DNA from: Capnocytophaga haemolytica
GTDB taxonomy: Bacteria > Bacteroidota > Bacteroidia > Flavobacteriales > Flavobacteriaceae
Direction: 5' to 3'
Length of the DNA: 64,000 bases
Assembly: GCF_001553545.1 (NCBI RefSeq)
Contig: NZ_CP014227.1
Location: 310,001 to 374,000 of the forward strand
A program made the position numbers and the translations under genes. Shown here piece after piece: positions 40,871-49,406 of the stretch (positions within the stretch are counted from its first letter, which is position 1; the number at the start of each line of letters is the position of its first letter). Under the pieces are notes generated by a model. The model did no database searches and was not told the DNA's origin. It saw nothing but the letters and a program-made list of their open reading frames with translations.

Positions 40871-41120
40871 TTTGTACTTTTGCACTCAGGTTTTAGGCTT
40901 GAGGCCTGAGGCTTCAGGGGCGCAGGTGGGCTACTTGCTACTCGCTTCTAATTACTGATTTTTCTTCTTTTGTGATCCCTTGAAAATAGGGTTTTTATAG
41001 CATTAAAATTCGCTTATCTTCTTACTATCCTCTTACTAAGGTCTTACTATCCTTCGATCTGTGTCCGTTCTGTGTTCGATCTGTGTTCGTAGTGAACCCT
41101 ATCTAAACCCTAAGTGAACC
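40871..41120 (+). repeat. Dispersed 250-bp element, copy B
   Basis: Matches copy A (19501-19760) from the TACTTTTG promoter-like start (40875-40882) through GGCCTGAGGCTTCAGGGG, CTACTTGCTACTCGCTTCT, ATTACTGATTTTTCTTCTTT, CTTACTATCCTCTTACTA units and GTGTCCGTTCTGTG units. It sits in a 600-bp gap with no gene. Confidence 0.75.
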
Positions 41121-41175
41121 CAATTAGGGGTTAGGGCACAGGAGGGCACGGGCTTTGTGGTTACGGAATATTTTG

Positions 41176-41183
41176 TATATTTG
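41176..41183 (+). promoter_or_regulatory. -7 element
   Basis: TATATTTG, 73 bp before the small frameshifted gene at 41257. Confidence 0.5.
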
Positions 41184-41256
41184 CAGCAAGAATAGGGGTA
41201 CTCAGAGCATAGTGAATAGTTTACAGTGCATAGCGAATAGTGATAATTAGAACAGT

Positions 41257-41489
41257 ATGAAACATACCGAGAAAGAGGCTATATCTATTGCTGAACGATA
41301 CCGCCTGCAATATCCTAACTTAGAAAACACTATAAAAAGAGCTGAATACCACAGTAGTTATAATGTTAAAGGGAGTAGGCTTGGATTGTTAGCAGCATTA
41401 GTCCTCATCTTTCTGTGCTGATTACTGATGAGGACTTTCTTCGTGAATGGGAAGCATACGAGAAAGAACACCCTGAAGATTTTATATAG
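41257..41489 (+). pseudogene. Small uncharacterised gene with frameshift
   Basis: ATG 41257 opens MKHTEKEAISIAERYRLQYPNLENTIKRAEYHSSYNVKGSRLGLLAAL. A one-base loss near 41399-41401 then throws the frame into a TGA. The shifted frame continues SPHLSVLITDEDFLREWEAYEKEHPEDFI to TAG 41487-41489. The joined product would be about 77 residues, soluble, of unknown family. The intact IS begins 12 bp after its stop. Confidence 0.55.
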
Positions 41490-41508
41490 TACTTGAAATT
41501 GAACCTGT

Positions 41509-42345
41509 TTAAACTTTTATCTTTCTAAGGAAGAAAAAACTGAATGCTAATAGATGCATCGCCACCCAATTGACATCTAACTTTTCATATCTGACCAATA
41601 AAGCTTTTTGCCCATCTATCCAAGCATTAGCCCTTTCTATTGTAAATCTTCTTTCGTATAACTTTTCATCAAAATAATTATCTCTTTCACCTCCATTTCT
41701 TGGGTTTCCCTTGATATTAGCAACAATATCTTTACTCTCTAAATAATCTCTAAGAGACTTACTATCAAAACCTGCATCTGCATTTATAAATAGTCCCTCT
41801 GTATTTATATCAGCCTGTTCTAAGAACTCAAAAATAGCCTTTAGATTCTTCTCTATTTCGTACAGGTCATTATGATTTCCTGCCATTGGAGGACTCATTG
41901 CTAACATTTGTCCCTGATTATCACAAAGGAAAATAGCATTTGTCGTATTAGCTGCTTTTCTACCTTGAAACCCTCTACTTTCTCCTCCTTTTGTCTTACT
42001 ATGGCTACCATCTATTTGAGCACAAGAAAGATCTAACTTACTCTTGTTTTTCTCTAAAATATTAAGCCATACCCTCTGAAATGAGCCGTCTTTGCTCCAC
42101 TTGTTAAAGTAGTAATAGATGGTGTTCCAAGAGCTTTCTCCCTCTTCAAATTGCTCTTTTATAGGAATTTCTCTCCACTGACATCCTGTTTTTAATCTCT
42201 TAAAAATCAGTGTAATAATTTTCATAAGACAGAATTTTGAAGAAAATCCTCGTTTTCCTACACTCAAAAAAGGTATAATCCAATTAATTATTGTATCTTT
42301 GCACATAGTTCCAGTTTTTTTTAGATTTTTAGTTTGACAATACAA
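41509..42345 (-). CDS. IS5-family DDE transposase
   Basis: 278 residues from the first Met; the Met of MCKDTIINWIIPFLSVGKRGF (start 42306) fits family length better. N-terminal DUF4096-like part (FKRLKTGCQWREIPI...SSWNTIYYYFNKWSKDGSF), then the DDE domain: first Asp in AQIDGSHSKTKGG, second in INADAGFDSKSLRDYL, Glu in RRFTIERANAWIDGQKALLVRYEKL. All three catalytic residues are present and the frame is intact, so the element should be mobile. Stop lies within the left terminal repeat region. Confidence 0.92.
   Translation of the reverse strand: MYCQTKNLKKTGTMCKDTIINWIIPFLSVGKRGFSSKFCLMKIITLIFKRLKTGCQWREIPIKEQFEEGESSWNTIYYYFNKWSKDGSFQRVWLNILEKNKSKLDLSCAQIDGSHSKTKGGESRGFQGRKAANTTNAIFLCDNQGQMLAMSPPMAGNHNDLYEIEKNLKAIFEFLEQADINTEGLFINADAGFDSKSLRDYLESKDIVANIKGNPRNGGERDNYFDEKLYERRFTIERANAWIDGQKALLVRYEKLDVNWVAMHLLAFSFFFLRKIKV
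42294..42301 (+). promoter_or_regulatory. Outward promoter-like element inside IS
   Basis: TATCTTTG on the plus strand within the 5' end of the transposase gene, pointing out of the IS towards the GH6 gene 108 bp away. The degenerate IS has the same element at 448-455 pointing out leftwards. It overlaps coding sequence, so it may be chance. Confidence 0.35.
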
Positions 42346-42408
42346 AAGTACTAAAAATTCTGGAACTCCTTTATTTTTGAAAAGTTTAAACAGGTTTTAT
42401 ATTATCAA

Positions 42409-43524
42409 ATGAAAAAGAATATTATTTTAACGTATGTTTATCTCATCATTGCGATATCCTTCGCAATCATCTCTTGTAACAAAAACAGTAACACTGAAGA
42501 GATTCCACAAAAAGAAAATCCTAAAAAAGAGAACCCTAAAAAGGAAGAACCTAAAAAAGGAGACAGTTCTTTATTAGCTTATTCCAAGCCTTTCTATCTC
42601 TTTACTGAAACTAAGGCTTATGAAATGACTAAGCAAGAAAAAGACCCTTTCTTAAAAAAACTCTATTACCAAATAGCCGCTACTCCCACAGCTGAATGGT
42701 TCGAAGGCGTAAAAGCCTTCGACGATAGTACCTTAAAACGCCTCATCGAAGGCGCAAAGGCACAACAAAAAACACCTATCATCACACTCTACGGTATTCC
42801 TTATAGAGATTGTGGTTCGTATTCAACCGGAGGTCATAAAACGGCTGCTTCTTATAAAGAGTGGATAAATCGCACCAGTGCTATTATTGGCAAAACCCCT
42901 ATAATAGTGATTGTAGAACCCGATGCCCATAACTTTTGTTTAAAGAAAGGCTGGAAATACAACGATGCAAAATACAAAGAACGCGCTGAACTCCTCACTT
43001 ATGTAGGAAAGACTTTTACTGATAACAACCCAAATGCGTTGCTGTATTTGCATATTGGCGGAACAGAACTCAAACAAGAAGAAGCTGCCCAAGCGGTAAT
43101 AGATGGCGGTATCCGGTATATGCGTGGCTTTGTTACCAACGTCGCCGACCATAGAGGGACTCCTCGGGCTGAAAAGTGGAGCGAAGAGTTCGTACAAACG
43201 CTCCAAAAGAAAAACTTAGGCACAAAATACTACGTGATAGACACCTCCCGCAATGGTATCGATAGCCCTAAACAAACCAATAAGGCTTATTATTACAGTT
43301 GTAACAATTTCAACGCTGCTTTAGGAGTACGCCCTACCACCAAAACCTCTGCTCCTCACGCCGACGCTTATTTGTGGATTAAACATCCTGGCTTATCCGA
43401 TGGTACTTGTGCCAATGGCGATCCTGAGGCAGGCTCTTGGTATCCTGCAGTAGCAAAATCATTAGTGCAAAAAGCTATTGAAAAAGGAATTATAGAAGAG
43501 TGGAAAGTCCCTAACAACTTTTAA
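42409..43524 (+). CDS. GH6 (cellobiohydrolase-like) lipoprotein
   Basis: A 371-residue lipoprotein: signal with Cys23, then NKNSNTEE and a Lys/Glu/Pro repeat linker (QKENPKKENPKKEEPKKGD), then a GH6 barrel. LYGIPYRDCGSYS carries the Asp (134) equivalent to the pKa-tuning Asp of Cel6A, IVIVEPDAHNF the acid Asp (172), and WIKHPGLSDGTC the C-terminal substrate loop. GH6 enzymes cut beta-1,4-glucan by inversion. Surface location is inferred from the export-type signal. The IS ends 12 bp before its ATG, so its native promoter has been displaced. Confidence 0.88.
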   Translation: MKKNIILTYVYLIIAISFAIISCNKNSNTEEIPQKENPKKENPKKEEPKKGDSSLLAYSKPFYLFTETKAYEMTKQEKDPFLKKLYYQIAATPTAEWFEGVKAFDDSTLKRLIEGAKAQQKTPIITLYGIPYRDCGSYSTGGHKTAASYKEWINRTSAIIGKTPIIVIVEPDAHNFCLKKGWKYNDAKYKERAELLTYVGKTFTDNNPNALLYLHIGGTELKQEEAAQAVIDGGIRYMRGFVTNVADHRGTPRAEKWSEEFVQTLQKKNLGTKYYVIDTSRNGIDSPKQTNKAYYYSCNNFNAALGVRPTTKTSAPHADAYLWIKHPGLSDGTCANGDPEAGSWYPAVAKSLVQKAIEKGIIEEWKVPNNF

Positions 43525-43543
43525 ATTATCTTACTAAATAACT

Positions 43544-44314
43544 ATGTTACATTCTCAAATTATAGGCGAAGGCACTCCCTTCATTATCCTGCACGGCTTT
43601 TTGGGTATGTCAGATAACTGGCGTACTTTGGGGCTCAAATATGCCGAAGCGGGCTTTCAAGTGCATTTAGTAGACCAACGCAACCACGGTCGTAGTTTTC
43701 ACAGCCCCGATTTCAGCTATCCTCTAATGGCACAAGATTTGCTTGCATATGCTGATGCTCACGGATTGAAAGTCTTTCACCTGATGGGGCATTCTATGGG
43801 AGGCAAAACAGCAATGCTTTTCGCTACCGAACACCCCGATAGAGTGCTTTCTCTTATCGTTGCTGATATGTCGCCTAAATACTTTCCTGAGCATCACGGA
43901 GCTTGTTTACAAGGTTTAGCGTCCTTAAATTTCGATGTGATACATTCACGTACCGAAGCCGATGAAGCGCTCTCGGCTTATGTAAGTGATATAGGAGTGC
44001 GACAGTTCCTACTGAAAAACCTTTATTGGGAAACCAAAGACCGATTGGGCTTGCGCCTGAATCTCCCTGCTTTAATTGAGAATGAAAGCGAGATAGGTGC
44101 TGAACTCCCCGATAGCAACGTGTTCGAAGGTAAAACACTCTTTCTAAAAGGAGAGTATTCTGAGTATGTGATGCCCGAAGACGAAGCCCTTATTCACACT
44201 CACTTTCCGCACGCTATTATCGATACAGTGAGCAAGGCAGGACACTGGTTACACGCTCAAAACCCTACTGAATTTTACAATAAAACCATACATTTTCTAT
44301 GCGATACTTTATAA
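43544..44314 (+). CDS. Alpha/beta hydrolase, YbfF/ABHD11-like
   Basis: A 256-residue hydrolase: IILHGFLGMSDNWRTLG (oxyanion HG), VHLVDQRNHGRSFHS, HLMGHSMGGKTAMLFA (nucleophile Ser in GHSMG), LIVADMSPKYFPEHH, TLFLKGEYSEYV, and SKAGHWLHAQNP with the catalytic His. The DQRNHGRS and ADMSPxxY words place it with YbfF/ABHD11-type esterases. Cytoplasmic. It overlaps the next gene by 16 bp. Confidence 0.9.
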   Translation: MLHSQIIGEGTPFIILHGFLGMSDNWRTLGLKYAEAGFQVHLVDQRNHGRSFHSPDFSYPLMAQDLLAYADAHGLKVFHLMGHSMGGKTAMLFATEHPDRVLSLIVADMSPKYFPEHHGACLQGLASLNFDVIHSRTEADEALSAYVSDIGVRQFLLKNLYWETKDRLGLRLNLPALIENESEIGAELPDSNVFEGKTLFLKGEYSEYVMPEDEALIHTHFPHAIIDTVSKAGHWLHAQNPTEFYNKTIHFLCDTL

Positions 44315-44646
44315 GCTTATTCATCTCCGCAACCCTTGTTTTTGTATTGGGCTACCTAAATGTAGGTGCTCATATCGAGAACTTCTTCACAGCACTCGTG
44401 GTAGCCTTTGTGCTCTCACTTCTCAATGGTATTGTACGCCCTATATTAGAGTTCATTGCCTTCCCTATTACCTTTATGACTTTTGGGCTCTTTTTATTTA
44501 TCATCAACACTGTAATTGTGCTTCTGGCAAGCAAATTAGTAGGTGGCTTTGTAGTACACGGCTTCTGGGGCGGACTGATGTTCAGCACTTGTCTTTCGTT
44601 AGCTCAGGCATTAGCTCTCGCTCCTCTTGGGAAAGTAAGAAACTAA
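44299..44646 (+). CDS. Phage-holin-family (Phage_holin_4_2) membrane protein
   Basis: A 115-residue protein with four membrane helices: FISLFISATLVFVLGYL, FTALVVAFVLSLLNGIVRPIL, FPITFMTFGLFLFIINTVIVLLAS, and FWGGLMFSTCLSLAQALAL. ALVVAFVLSLLNxxVRPILxxxxxPITxxTxGLFLFIINxxxxxL is the signature of the holin-4_2 family, common in non-phage contexts as a small inner-membrane protein of unknown role. Overlaps the upstream hydrolase, suggesting coupled translation. Confidence 0.85.
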   Translation: MRYFISLFISATLVFVLGYLNVGAHIENFFTALVVAFVLSLLNGIVRPILEFIAFPITFMTFGLFLFIINTVIVLLASKLVGGFVVHGFWGGLMFSTCLSLAQALALAPLGKVRN

Positions 44647-44701
44647 TTATTGCCAAAGTTGAAGTCACTCAAAAAACTCATCTTTCTTCAACTCTTAATT
44701 C

Positions 44702-46123
44702 TCAACCAAAATCCTCGTCTTTAAATCCTACCAAGTACACCCTTTCTTTAGCACGAGTGATAGCCGTATAAAGCCATCGCAAGTAACCTTCATCTATGAT
44801 ATCATCAGGTAAGTAAGGTTTCTCCACAAACACGGCGTCCCATTGCCCCCCTTGACTCTTATGGCAGGTAATCGCATACGAAAACTTCACCTGCAAAGCA
44901 TTGAAATAAGGGTTTTCTTTCACTTTCTGATATCTTTTATAAGCCGTAGGTTCATCAGCGTAATCAGCGAGTACTTCTTCATAAAGCTGATTGCTTTGAG
45001 CCGGTGATAAAGCAGGAGCTTCACTGTTTAAGGTATCTAATAATATAACCGTATCAAACGGAGGTACTTCGGGATAATCAATAAGCTGAGCCGATACCTC
45101 AGCAAAGCAGAAACCATAAGCTTCTGTAAAGTCATAAAGTTGTAATACCTCTATAGTATCACCATTGGCAATAAAACTCACTTGCGAATTATCCTTACAC
45201 CAAAAGTAATTATTCTTAACCACCATTAGCAAGTCTCCGGCAGCTATTTCGTCTTCAACGTCTAAAATCACCCTGCGTATTTGGTTGTTCCAAGCCACCG
45301 CACGCTTGTTGGAGCGCACTATCACCGTAGTTTCTTCTGAGCCATAATCGTCATACGCCTCACTGATAGCGTCTTGTATTTCAGCCCCGTCAGTGAGTCG
45401 TATTATATCAGGGTGATGATTTATCTTAAAAGCGAACTGTTTTTCAGCAAGCGAAGAGAAAATGTGCTTGCGCAAACGGGTAGCATTGCGCAATATGCCC
45501 GACTTCCGTCGCTGGCGTACCACCTCAGTAAGCGTAACCGTGAGTACTTCTTTTTGAAACTGATATTCTAAATAAGGAATATTCAGTGCAGGACTTTCGA
45601 GGGTATTAACAGGAGGCAATTGCGCAGTATCGCCTATAAGTAATAGTTTGCAGTTTTTCCCAGAATACACAAAGCGCATTAAGTCGTTTAATAATGAAGG
45701 GCGCTCAAAGAGTTGATAGTCGTTATCAGCAATCATTGAAGCCTCATCTACTATAAATAAAGTATTTTGGAGCTTATTGGCACGCAGTTTGAAAGATACA
45801 TCAATACCATCAGCTTTGGAATAATAAATATATTTGTGAATAGTGAAAGCCTGCCTTTGGGTGAAATAGGTCATCACTTTGGCTGCCCTACCGGTAGGTG
45901 CTAATAACACCGATTGGTGGTTTATGAGCGGTAAAGTACGGATAAGACAGTTGGTGATAGAAGTTTTTCCAGTTCCAGCAAAACCTTTTAGTAAAAAAAG
46001 TTTATCAGAAGCATTCACCGAGAATAGATATTCTGTAATCTTTTGTAAAACAATATTTTGCGAAGGAGTAGGCTCGTGTTTAAAGACACTAATAAGGGCA
46101 CTAAAAAAGGCTTTTTCGTTCAT
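44702..46123 (-). CDS. SF1B helicase (RecD2/Dda-like)
   Basis: A 473-residue AAA/UvrD-type helicase. Motif I FLLKGFAGTGKTS (~44-56), Ia VLLAPTGRAAKVM, II FIVDEASMI, III LLIGDTAQLPPV, IV-like TTVIVRSNKRAVAWN, V/VI KFSYAITCHKSQGGQWDAVFVE and RWLYTAITRAKERVYLVGF. The pattern fits the single-subunit RecD-like helicases widespread in Bacteroidetes, moving 5'-3' on ssDNA in repair or replication restart. All motifs intact. Promoter-like TAATTTTG at 46144-46151 (minus). Confidence 0.92.
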   Translation of the reverse strand: MNEKAFFSALISVFKHEPTPSQNIVLQKITEYLFSVNASDKLFLLKGFAGTGKTSITNCLIRTLPLINHQSVLLAPTGRAAKVMTYFTQRQAFTIHKYIYYSKADGIDVSFKLRANKLQNTLFIVDEASMIADNDYQLFERPSLLNDLMRFVYSGKNCKLLLIGDTAQLPPVNTLESPALNIPYLEYQFQKEVLTVTLTEVVRQRRKSGILRNATRLRKHIFSSLAEKQFAFKINHHPDIIRLTDGAEIQDAISEAYDDYGSEETTVIVRSNKRAVAWNNQIRRVILDVEDEIAAGDLLMVVKNNYFWCKDNSQVSFIANGDTIEVLQLYDFTEAYGFCFAEVSAQLIDYPEVPPFDTVILLDTLNSEAPALSPAQSNQLYEEVLADYADEPTAYKRYQKVKENPYFNALQVKFSYAITCHKSQGGQWDAVFVEKPYLPDDIIDEGYLRWLYTAITRAKERVYLVGFKDEDFG

Positions 46124-46143
46124 AATAAAAACAGTTCTGAGAG

Positions 46144-46151
46144 CAAAATTA
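46144..46151 (-). promoter_or_regulatory. -7 element, minus strand
   Basis: CAAAATTA reads TAATTTTG leftwards, 20 bp before the helicase start. Confidence 0.5.
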
Positions 46152-46194
46152 TAAAAAAAAGTTAAAATAATTTTTTTGTTTCAAAAAAAGATTG

Positions 46195-46202
46195 TAGTTT
46201 TG
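46195..46202 (+). promoter_or_regulatory. -7 element
   Basis: TAGTTTTG with a TTTG about 15 bp upstream (46176-46179), before the gene at 46250. Confidence 0.55.
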
Positions 46203-46249
46203 CGCAATACCAGTCAAGAAAGTTATTATTAATTTATAGAATTAAAACG

Positions 46250-46901
46250 ATGAAAAAAATTGTAACTATTATTAGGTTTAGTATTTTGCTACCTAATTTA
46301 CAGGTCTATCACAGGCCCTATTGAGTTCAAAAAAATTAAAGAGGAACGCTACACCGAGGTAATTAAGAAACTGAAAGATATCCGTGCAGCGCAAGATGCT
46401 TATTTGAGACTCAACGGCAAATATGCCGATAATTTTGATGAGCTTACTAAGTTTATCGAAACTGCACAATTTACTATTACTTCACAACGCGACACAAGCT
46501 GGAATGCTTTCGATGAGACTTTTAAAATTACGGTAATGCGCCAAGGTGTAGTTATTGATACTTTGGGGCACGTATCAGTAAAAGATTCATTGTTTAAAAA
46601 CGATAATCGTTATTTGCATTTGCGCGATTTACCTCCTATCAAAGGTAAAATTCCTGGTCAGTTTATAATGAAAACAGGAGAAATTACCGACAAGAACAAT
46701 GTAAAATCTTCCGTTTTTGAAGCGTATGTGCCTAAGAGAGTGGTGCTACAAGGTCTTGATGAAGACTTAGTAGAAAAAGAAATTGCAAAAACATCGGTAG
46801 AAGATGTAAGAGGTCCTAATATTAAAGTAGGTTCACTCGAAGAGCTTACTGTAAACGGTAACTGGCCAACTTCTTATGACGCAAAAATTGCAAAGCAATA
46901 A
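46250..46901 (+). pseudogene. Membrane-anchored protein with disrupted N-terminus
   Basis: A 165-codon frame ending at 46901 extends upstream in frame to about 46266 as LLLGLVFCYLIYRSITGPIEFKKIKEERYTEVIKKLKDIRAAQDAYLRLNGKYADNF, clearly coding, with one membrane anchor. The only good start, ATG 46250, is out of frame and is followed by a seven-A run and a stop. Two single-base indels (A run; GTAACTA) would restore MKKIVLLLGLV. The soluble part (FDELTKFIETAQFTITSQRDTSWN..., GQFIMKTGEITDKNNVKSSVFEAYV) is of unknown family. It may be a sequencing error. Confidence 0.6.
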
Positions 46902-47718
46902 TCAGTTTAAAACGTACTTTAAGGAATTGTCCATTCAAATAAACTTGGATGGACTTTCTTTTTGTGTGTTTAACCCTGTGCTCCTGTGTGTAGAAGCTAT
47001 TTATAATTTTCCTATCAACTTCAGCTATAAGAGCAAAGAAGATATCGATAGGCAAATCTATTTTGTGATACAAAGTGAAGACGACCTCCGCCAAGATTTC
47101 GATACTATTAAGGTTTTACACAATACCCCTTCCTTTGCTTTTATCCCACAGTCTCTTTACGGCGGAAAAGACGAAATGCTGGAATACCTCAAATACAGTA
47201 TAGATGTATCGGAGGCGGAACCCTATACCGTGGAAATTGATAGAATCATATCTATTGAAACGGTGAATGCTTATTTGCCCAATACAATAGTAAATAATTC
47301 ACTACTTTCTTATTACGGTAGGTTCGACTACCAACACTTTGCTACCTCACTACTACGTATGTTCCTCAAACACTACTCTTCGCACGCTTTCGAAGTAATG
47401 TATATCTATGCCGAAGTAGGCTCTTTTTATTTTGTAGTGTTCAGAGGTAAAAAACTGTATTACTTCAATAGGTTCAGTTATGAAACCATTGAAGACTTCT
47501 TGTATTACATTCTTTTCTCTATTGAACAATTGGATATCGATACTGAGCAAGTGCCTCTTTATATCACAGGGGAAGTAGACCCTACAGCACTGTTTTATAA
47601 TAAGGTAAGGCGTTATGTGAGGTATATTTACCTCCTGAAATACCATAAGGAACATTTTGCTGCAGGAATGGACGAAGAGCTCATTCGTCGGAATTTTGTG
47701 CTCACCCAATCTTTTTAA
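46876..47718 (+). CDS. DUF3822 family protein
   Basis: A 280-residue protein: TYFKELSIQINLDGLSFCVFNP (the family's SIQxxLDGLSFC opening), NTPSFAFIPQSLYGGKDEMLEYLKYSI, YYGRFDYQHFATSLLR, SFYFVVFRGKKLYYFNRFSYETIEDFLYYILFSIEQLDID and VPLYITGEVDPTALFYNKVRRYVRYI. DUF3822 proteins have an actin/HSP70-like ATPase-type fold and usually precede the rRNA methyltransferase rsmD in Flavobacteriia; no rsmD is seen here. It overlaps the upstream gene by 26 bp. Confidence 0.85.
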   Translation: MTQKLQSNNQFKTYFKELSIQINLDGLSFCVFNPVLLCVEAIYNFPINFSYKSKEDIDRQIYFVIQSEDDLRQDFDTIKVLHNTPSFAFIPQSLYGGKDEMLEYLKYSIDVSEAEPYTVEIDRIISIETVNAYLPNTIVNNSLLSYYGRFDYQHFATSLLRMFLKHYSSHAFEVMYIYAEVGSFYFVVFRGKKLYYFNRFSYETIEDFLYYILFSIEQLDIDTEQVPLYITGEVDPTALFYNKVRRYVRYIYLLKYHKEHFAAGMDEELIRRNFVLTQSF

Positions 47719-47727
47719 CCTATTGCT

Positions 47728-48435
47728 ATGAAATTTTTGAACATATTGCGCAATACTTTTAAACTATACCAAAGTACTTTCGGAGTACACCTTTTGGGCT
47801 CTCTTATTTTATTTACAGTAGTGTTTTTAGTTTACGCTTCTCTTATTACTACTATCTTCGGAATGCCTTTAGAGGATATCATTGCTCTACAAAGCAACCC
47901 CGAAAAGCTCATCGCTTTAGTCAGTAGCCGGAGTTTTGTTATTAAATTTTGGTTCTTCTCGTTACTTGTAGATGGCATTATTACCCCTTTTACAGCAGGT
48001 ATTTACAAGAACTACGCGACGGTAATCCAAGGGGAACGCGCTACTTTGGGCAACCTATTCACTTATTATCGCGCTCCTGAAACAAGTGCTATTTTAAGCC
48101 ACGTTATTCTGCAAATGTGCCTTAAAACTTTTATATTAGTAGGCTTTTCTGCCGTAGGAATGTACTCGTTAGGACTTGCCTTTAACACTATCATCTCGTT
48201 AGTATTTGTGCTCACTATCCCGATTATTATTTTGGAAAGCAAACCTCTTTTCAAAGCTATGGGAGAGAGTTATAGAAGAATAATGCTCGCACCTTTCACT
48301 GCCCTTATCATTACCTTTTTGGGTTGTGTTTTTGTATTAGCAGGCTTTCTTTCTTTTGGTATAGGCATTGTGATTACCTTCCCGATACTTTTTGCGAGCA
48401 TTTTCAGTATATATCTTTCAATAAATAAAAGGTAA
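47728..48435 (+). CDS. Six-span membrane protein, uncharacterised
   Basis: A 235-residue integral membrane protein with about six helices (GVHLLGSLILFTVVFLVYASLI, VIKFWFFSLLVDGIITPFTAGI, MCLKTFILVGFSAVGMYSLGLAF, LVFVLTIPIIILES, LAPFTALIITFLGCVFVLAGFLSF, GIVITFPILFASIFSIYL). ESKPLFKAMGESYR between helices 4 and 5 resembles the loop of DUF975/YciC-type proteins. It lies 10 bp after DUF3822, so the two are likely cotranscribed. Confidence 0.7.
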   Translation: MKFLNILRNTFKLYQSTFGVHLLGSLILFTVVFLVYASLITTIFGMPLEDIIALQSNPEKLIALVSSRSFVIKFWFFSLLVDGIITPFTAGIYKNYATVIQGERATLGNLFTYYRAPETSAILSHVILQMCLKTFILVGFSAVGMYSLGLAFNTIISLVFVLTIPIIILESKPLFKAMGESYRRIMLAPFTALIITFLGCVFVLAGFLSFGIGIVITFPILFASIFSIYLSINKR

Positions 48436-48516
48436 ATAATAATTTTCTGCTACTATTTACACTACTTATACAGATGAAATAAGAAAAAGACAGTTAAAAA
48501 TTAATAAAACAAATAT

Positions 48517-49230
48517 ATGAAAAAAGTAATGCTTTTGGGGCTCTTAACAATGGGCTCTTTTACTCTGAACAGTTGCGATGAATTGCAACAAGTTATGGGC
48601 AACACTACCCAAGGCGGTAGCGGATTTAATGTAGCCAGCGGACTCAAACAAGCCCTTGAAATGGGGGTAAGTAGTGGGGTGGATTTGCTGAGCAAAGACG
48701 GTGGTTATTTTAAAGACCAAGCGGTACGGATTCTCTTACCCGAAGAACTCCAGAAGGTAGATAAAACTTTGCGTTCGGTGGGGTTAGGTTCTTTGGCTGA
48801 CCAAGGGCTAAAAGTACTAAACGAAGCAGCCGAAAATGCTGTGAGTCAGGCGAAGCCTATCTTTTTATCGGCGATACGAAATATGACCTTTACCGATGCG
48901 ATGAACATCTTAAAAGGTGACGATACCGCAGCGACTACCTACCTAAAAAACAGCACTTATAGTTCTTTGGAGACCGCTTTTGCTCCCAAAGTGCAAGCCT
49001 CACTTAGTGAAGTAGGTGCCGATAAGGTATGGGAGAACATTATCAACAAATATAACCAAATACCTTTGGTAAAGCCCGTTGAACCGAACCTTACTAAATA
49101 CGTTACCCAACAGGCTATCAATGGGTTGTTTGTGAAGGTGGGCGATAAGGAGAAGGAAATACGCACGAACATAGCGGCGCGCACTACCCCCTTACTAAAA
49201 TCGGTGTTTGCGATGCAGGATAATAAATAA
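48517..49230 (+). CDS. DUF4197 family lipoprotein
   Basis: A 237-residue lipoprotein with signal MKKVMLLGLLTMGSFTLNSC (Cys20). The body is helical with DUF4197 marks: VASGLKQALEMGVSSGVDLLSKDGGYFKDQAVRILLPEELQKVDKTLRSVGLGSLAD, FTDAMNILKGDDTAATTYLKNSTYSSLETAFAPKVQASL, GADKVWENIINKYNQIP. No Lys/Asp pair after the Cys, so probably on the periplasmic side. The family has no known function. Ends in a strong terminator. Confidence 0.9.
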   Translation: MKKVMLLGLLTMGSFTLNSCDELQQVMGNTTQGGSGFNVASGLKQALEMGVSSGVDLLSKDGGYFKDQAVRILLPEELQKVDKTLRSVGLGSLADQGLKVLNEAAENAVSQAKPIFLSAIRNMTFTDAMNILKGDDTAATTYLKNSTYSSLETAFAPKVQASLSEVGADKVWENIINKYNQIPLVKPVEPNLTKYVTQQAINGLFVKVGDKEKEIRTNIAARTTPLLKSVFAMQDNK

Positions 49231-49235
49231 TAGCA

Positions 49236-49266
49236 AATCCCTTTCTCACAGAGAAAGGGATTTTTT
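49236..49266 (+). terminator. Rho-independent terminator
   Basis: AATCCCTTTCTC, ACA loop, GAGAAAGGGATT and six T directly after the DUF4197 gene. Confidence 0.9.
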
Positions 49267-49406
49267 GTTGTTTAACTGTTAACGTAGCACGTGCGAGCTG
49301 TACGGACTGTTAAATTAGCAAATTGCGAGCCACACAGGCAGTTGTAGCACGACAGGCAATAATAATCCCTGTGTAGTATATAAGTACCGCACGGAGAGTT
49401 TTATTC

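Larger units (their letters stand above)
41502..42396 (-). mobile_element. Intact IS5-type insertion sequence
   Basis: Terminal inverted repeats AACCTGTTTAAACTTTT (41502-41518) and its inverse (42380-42396) are perfect over 17 bp. About 895 bp with one transposase gene on the minus strand. No clear target duplication (left flank ATTG, right flank TTAT). It ends 12 bp before the GH6 gene. It is the parent of the internally deleted copy at 352-885. Confidence 0.9.
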
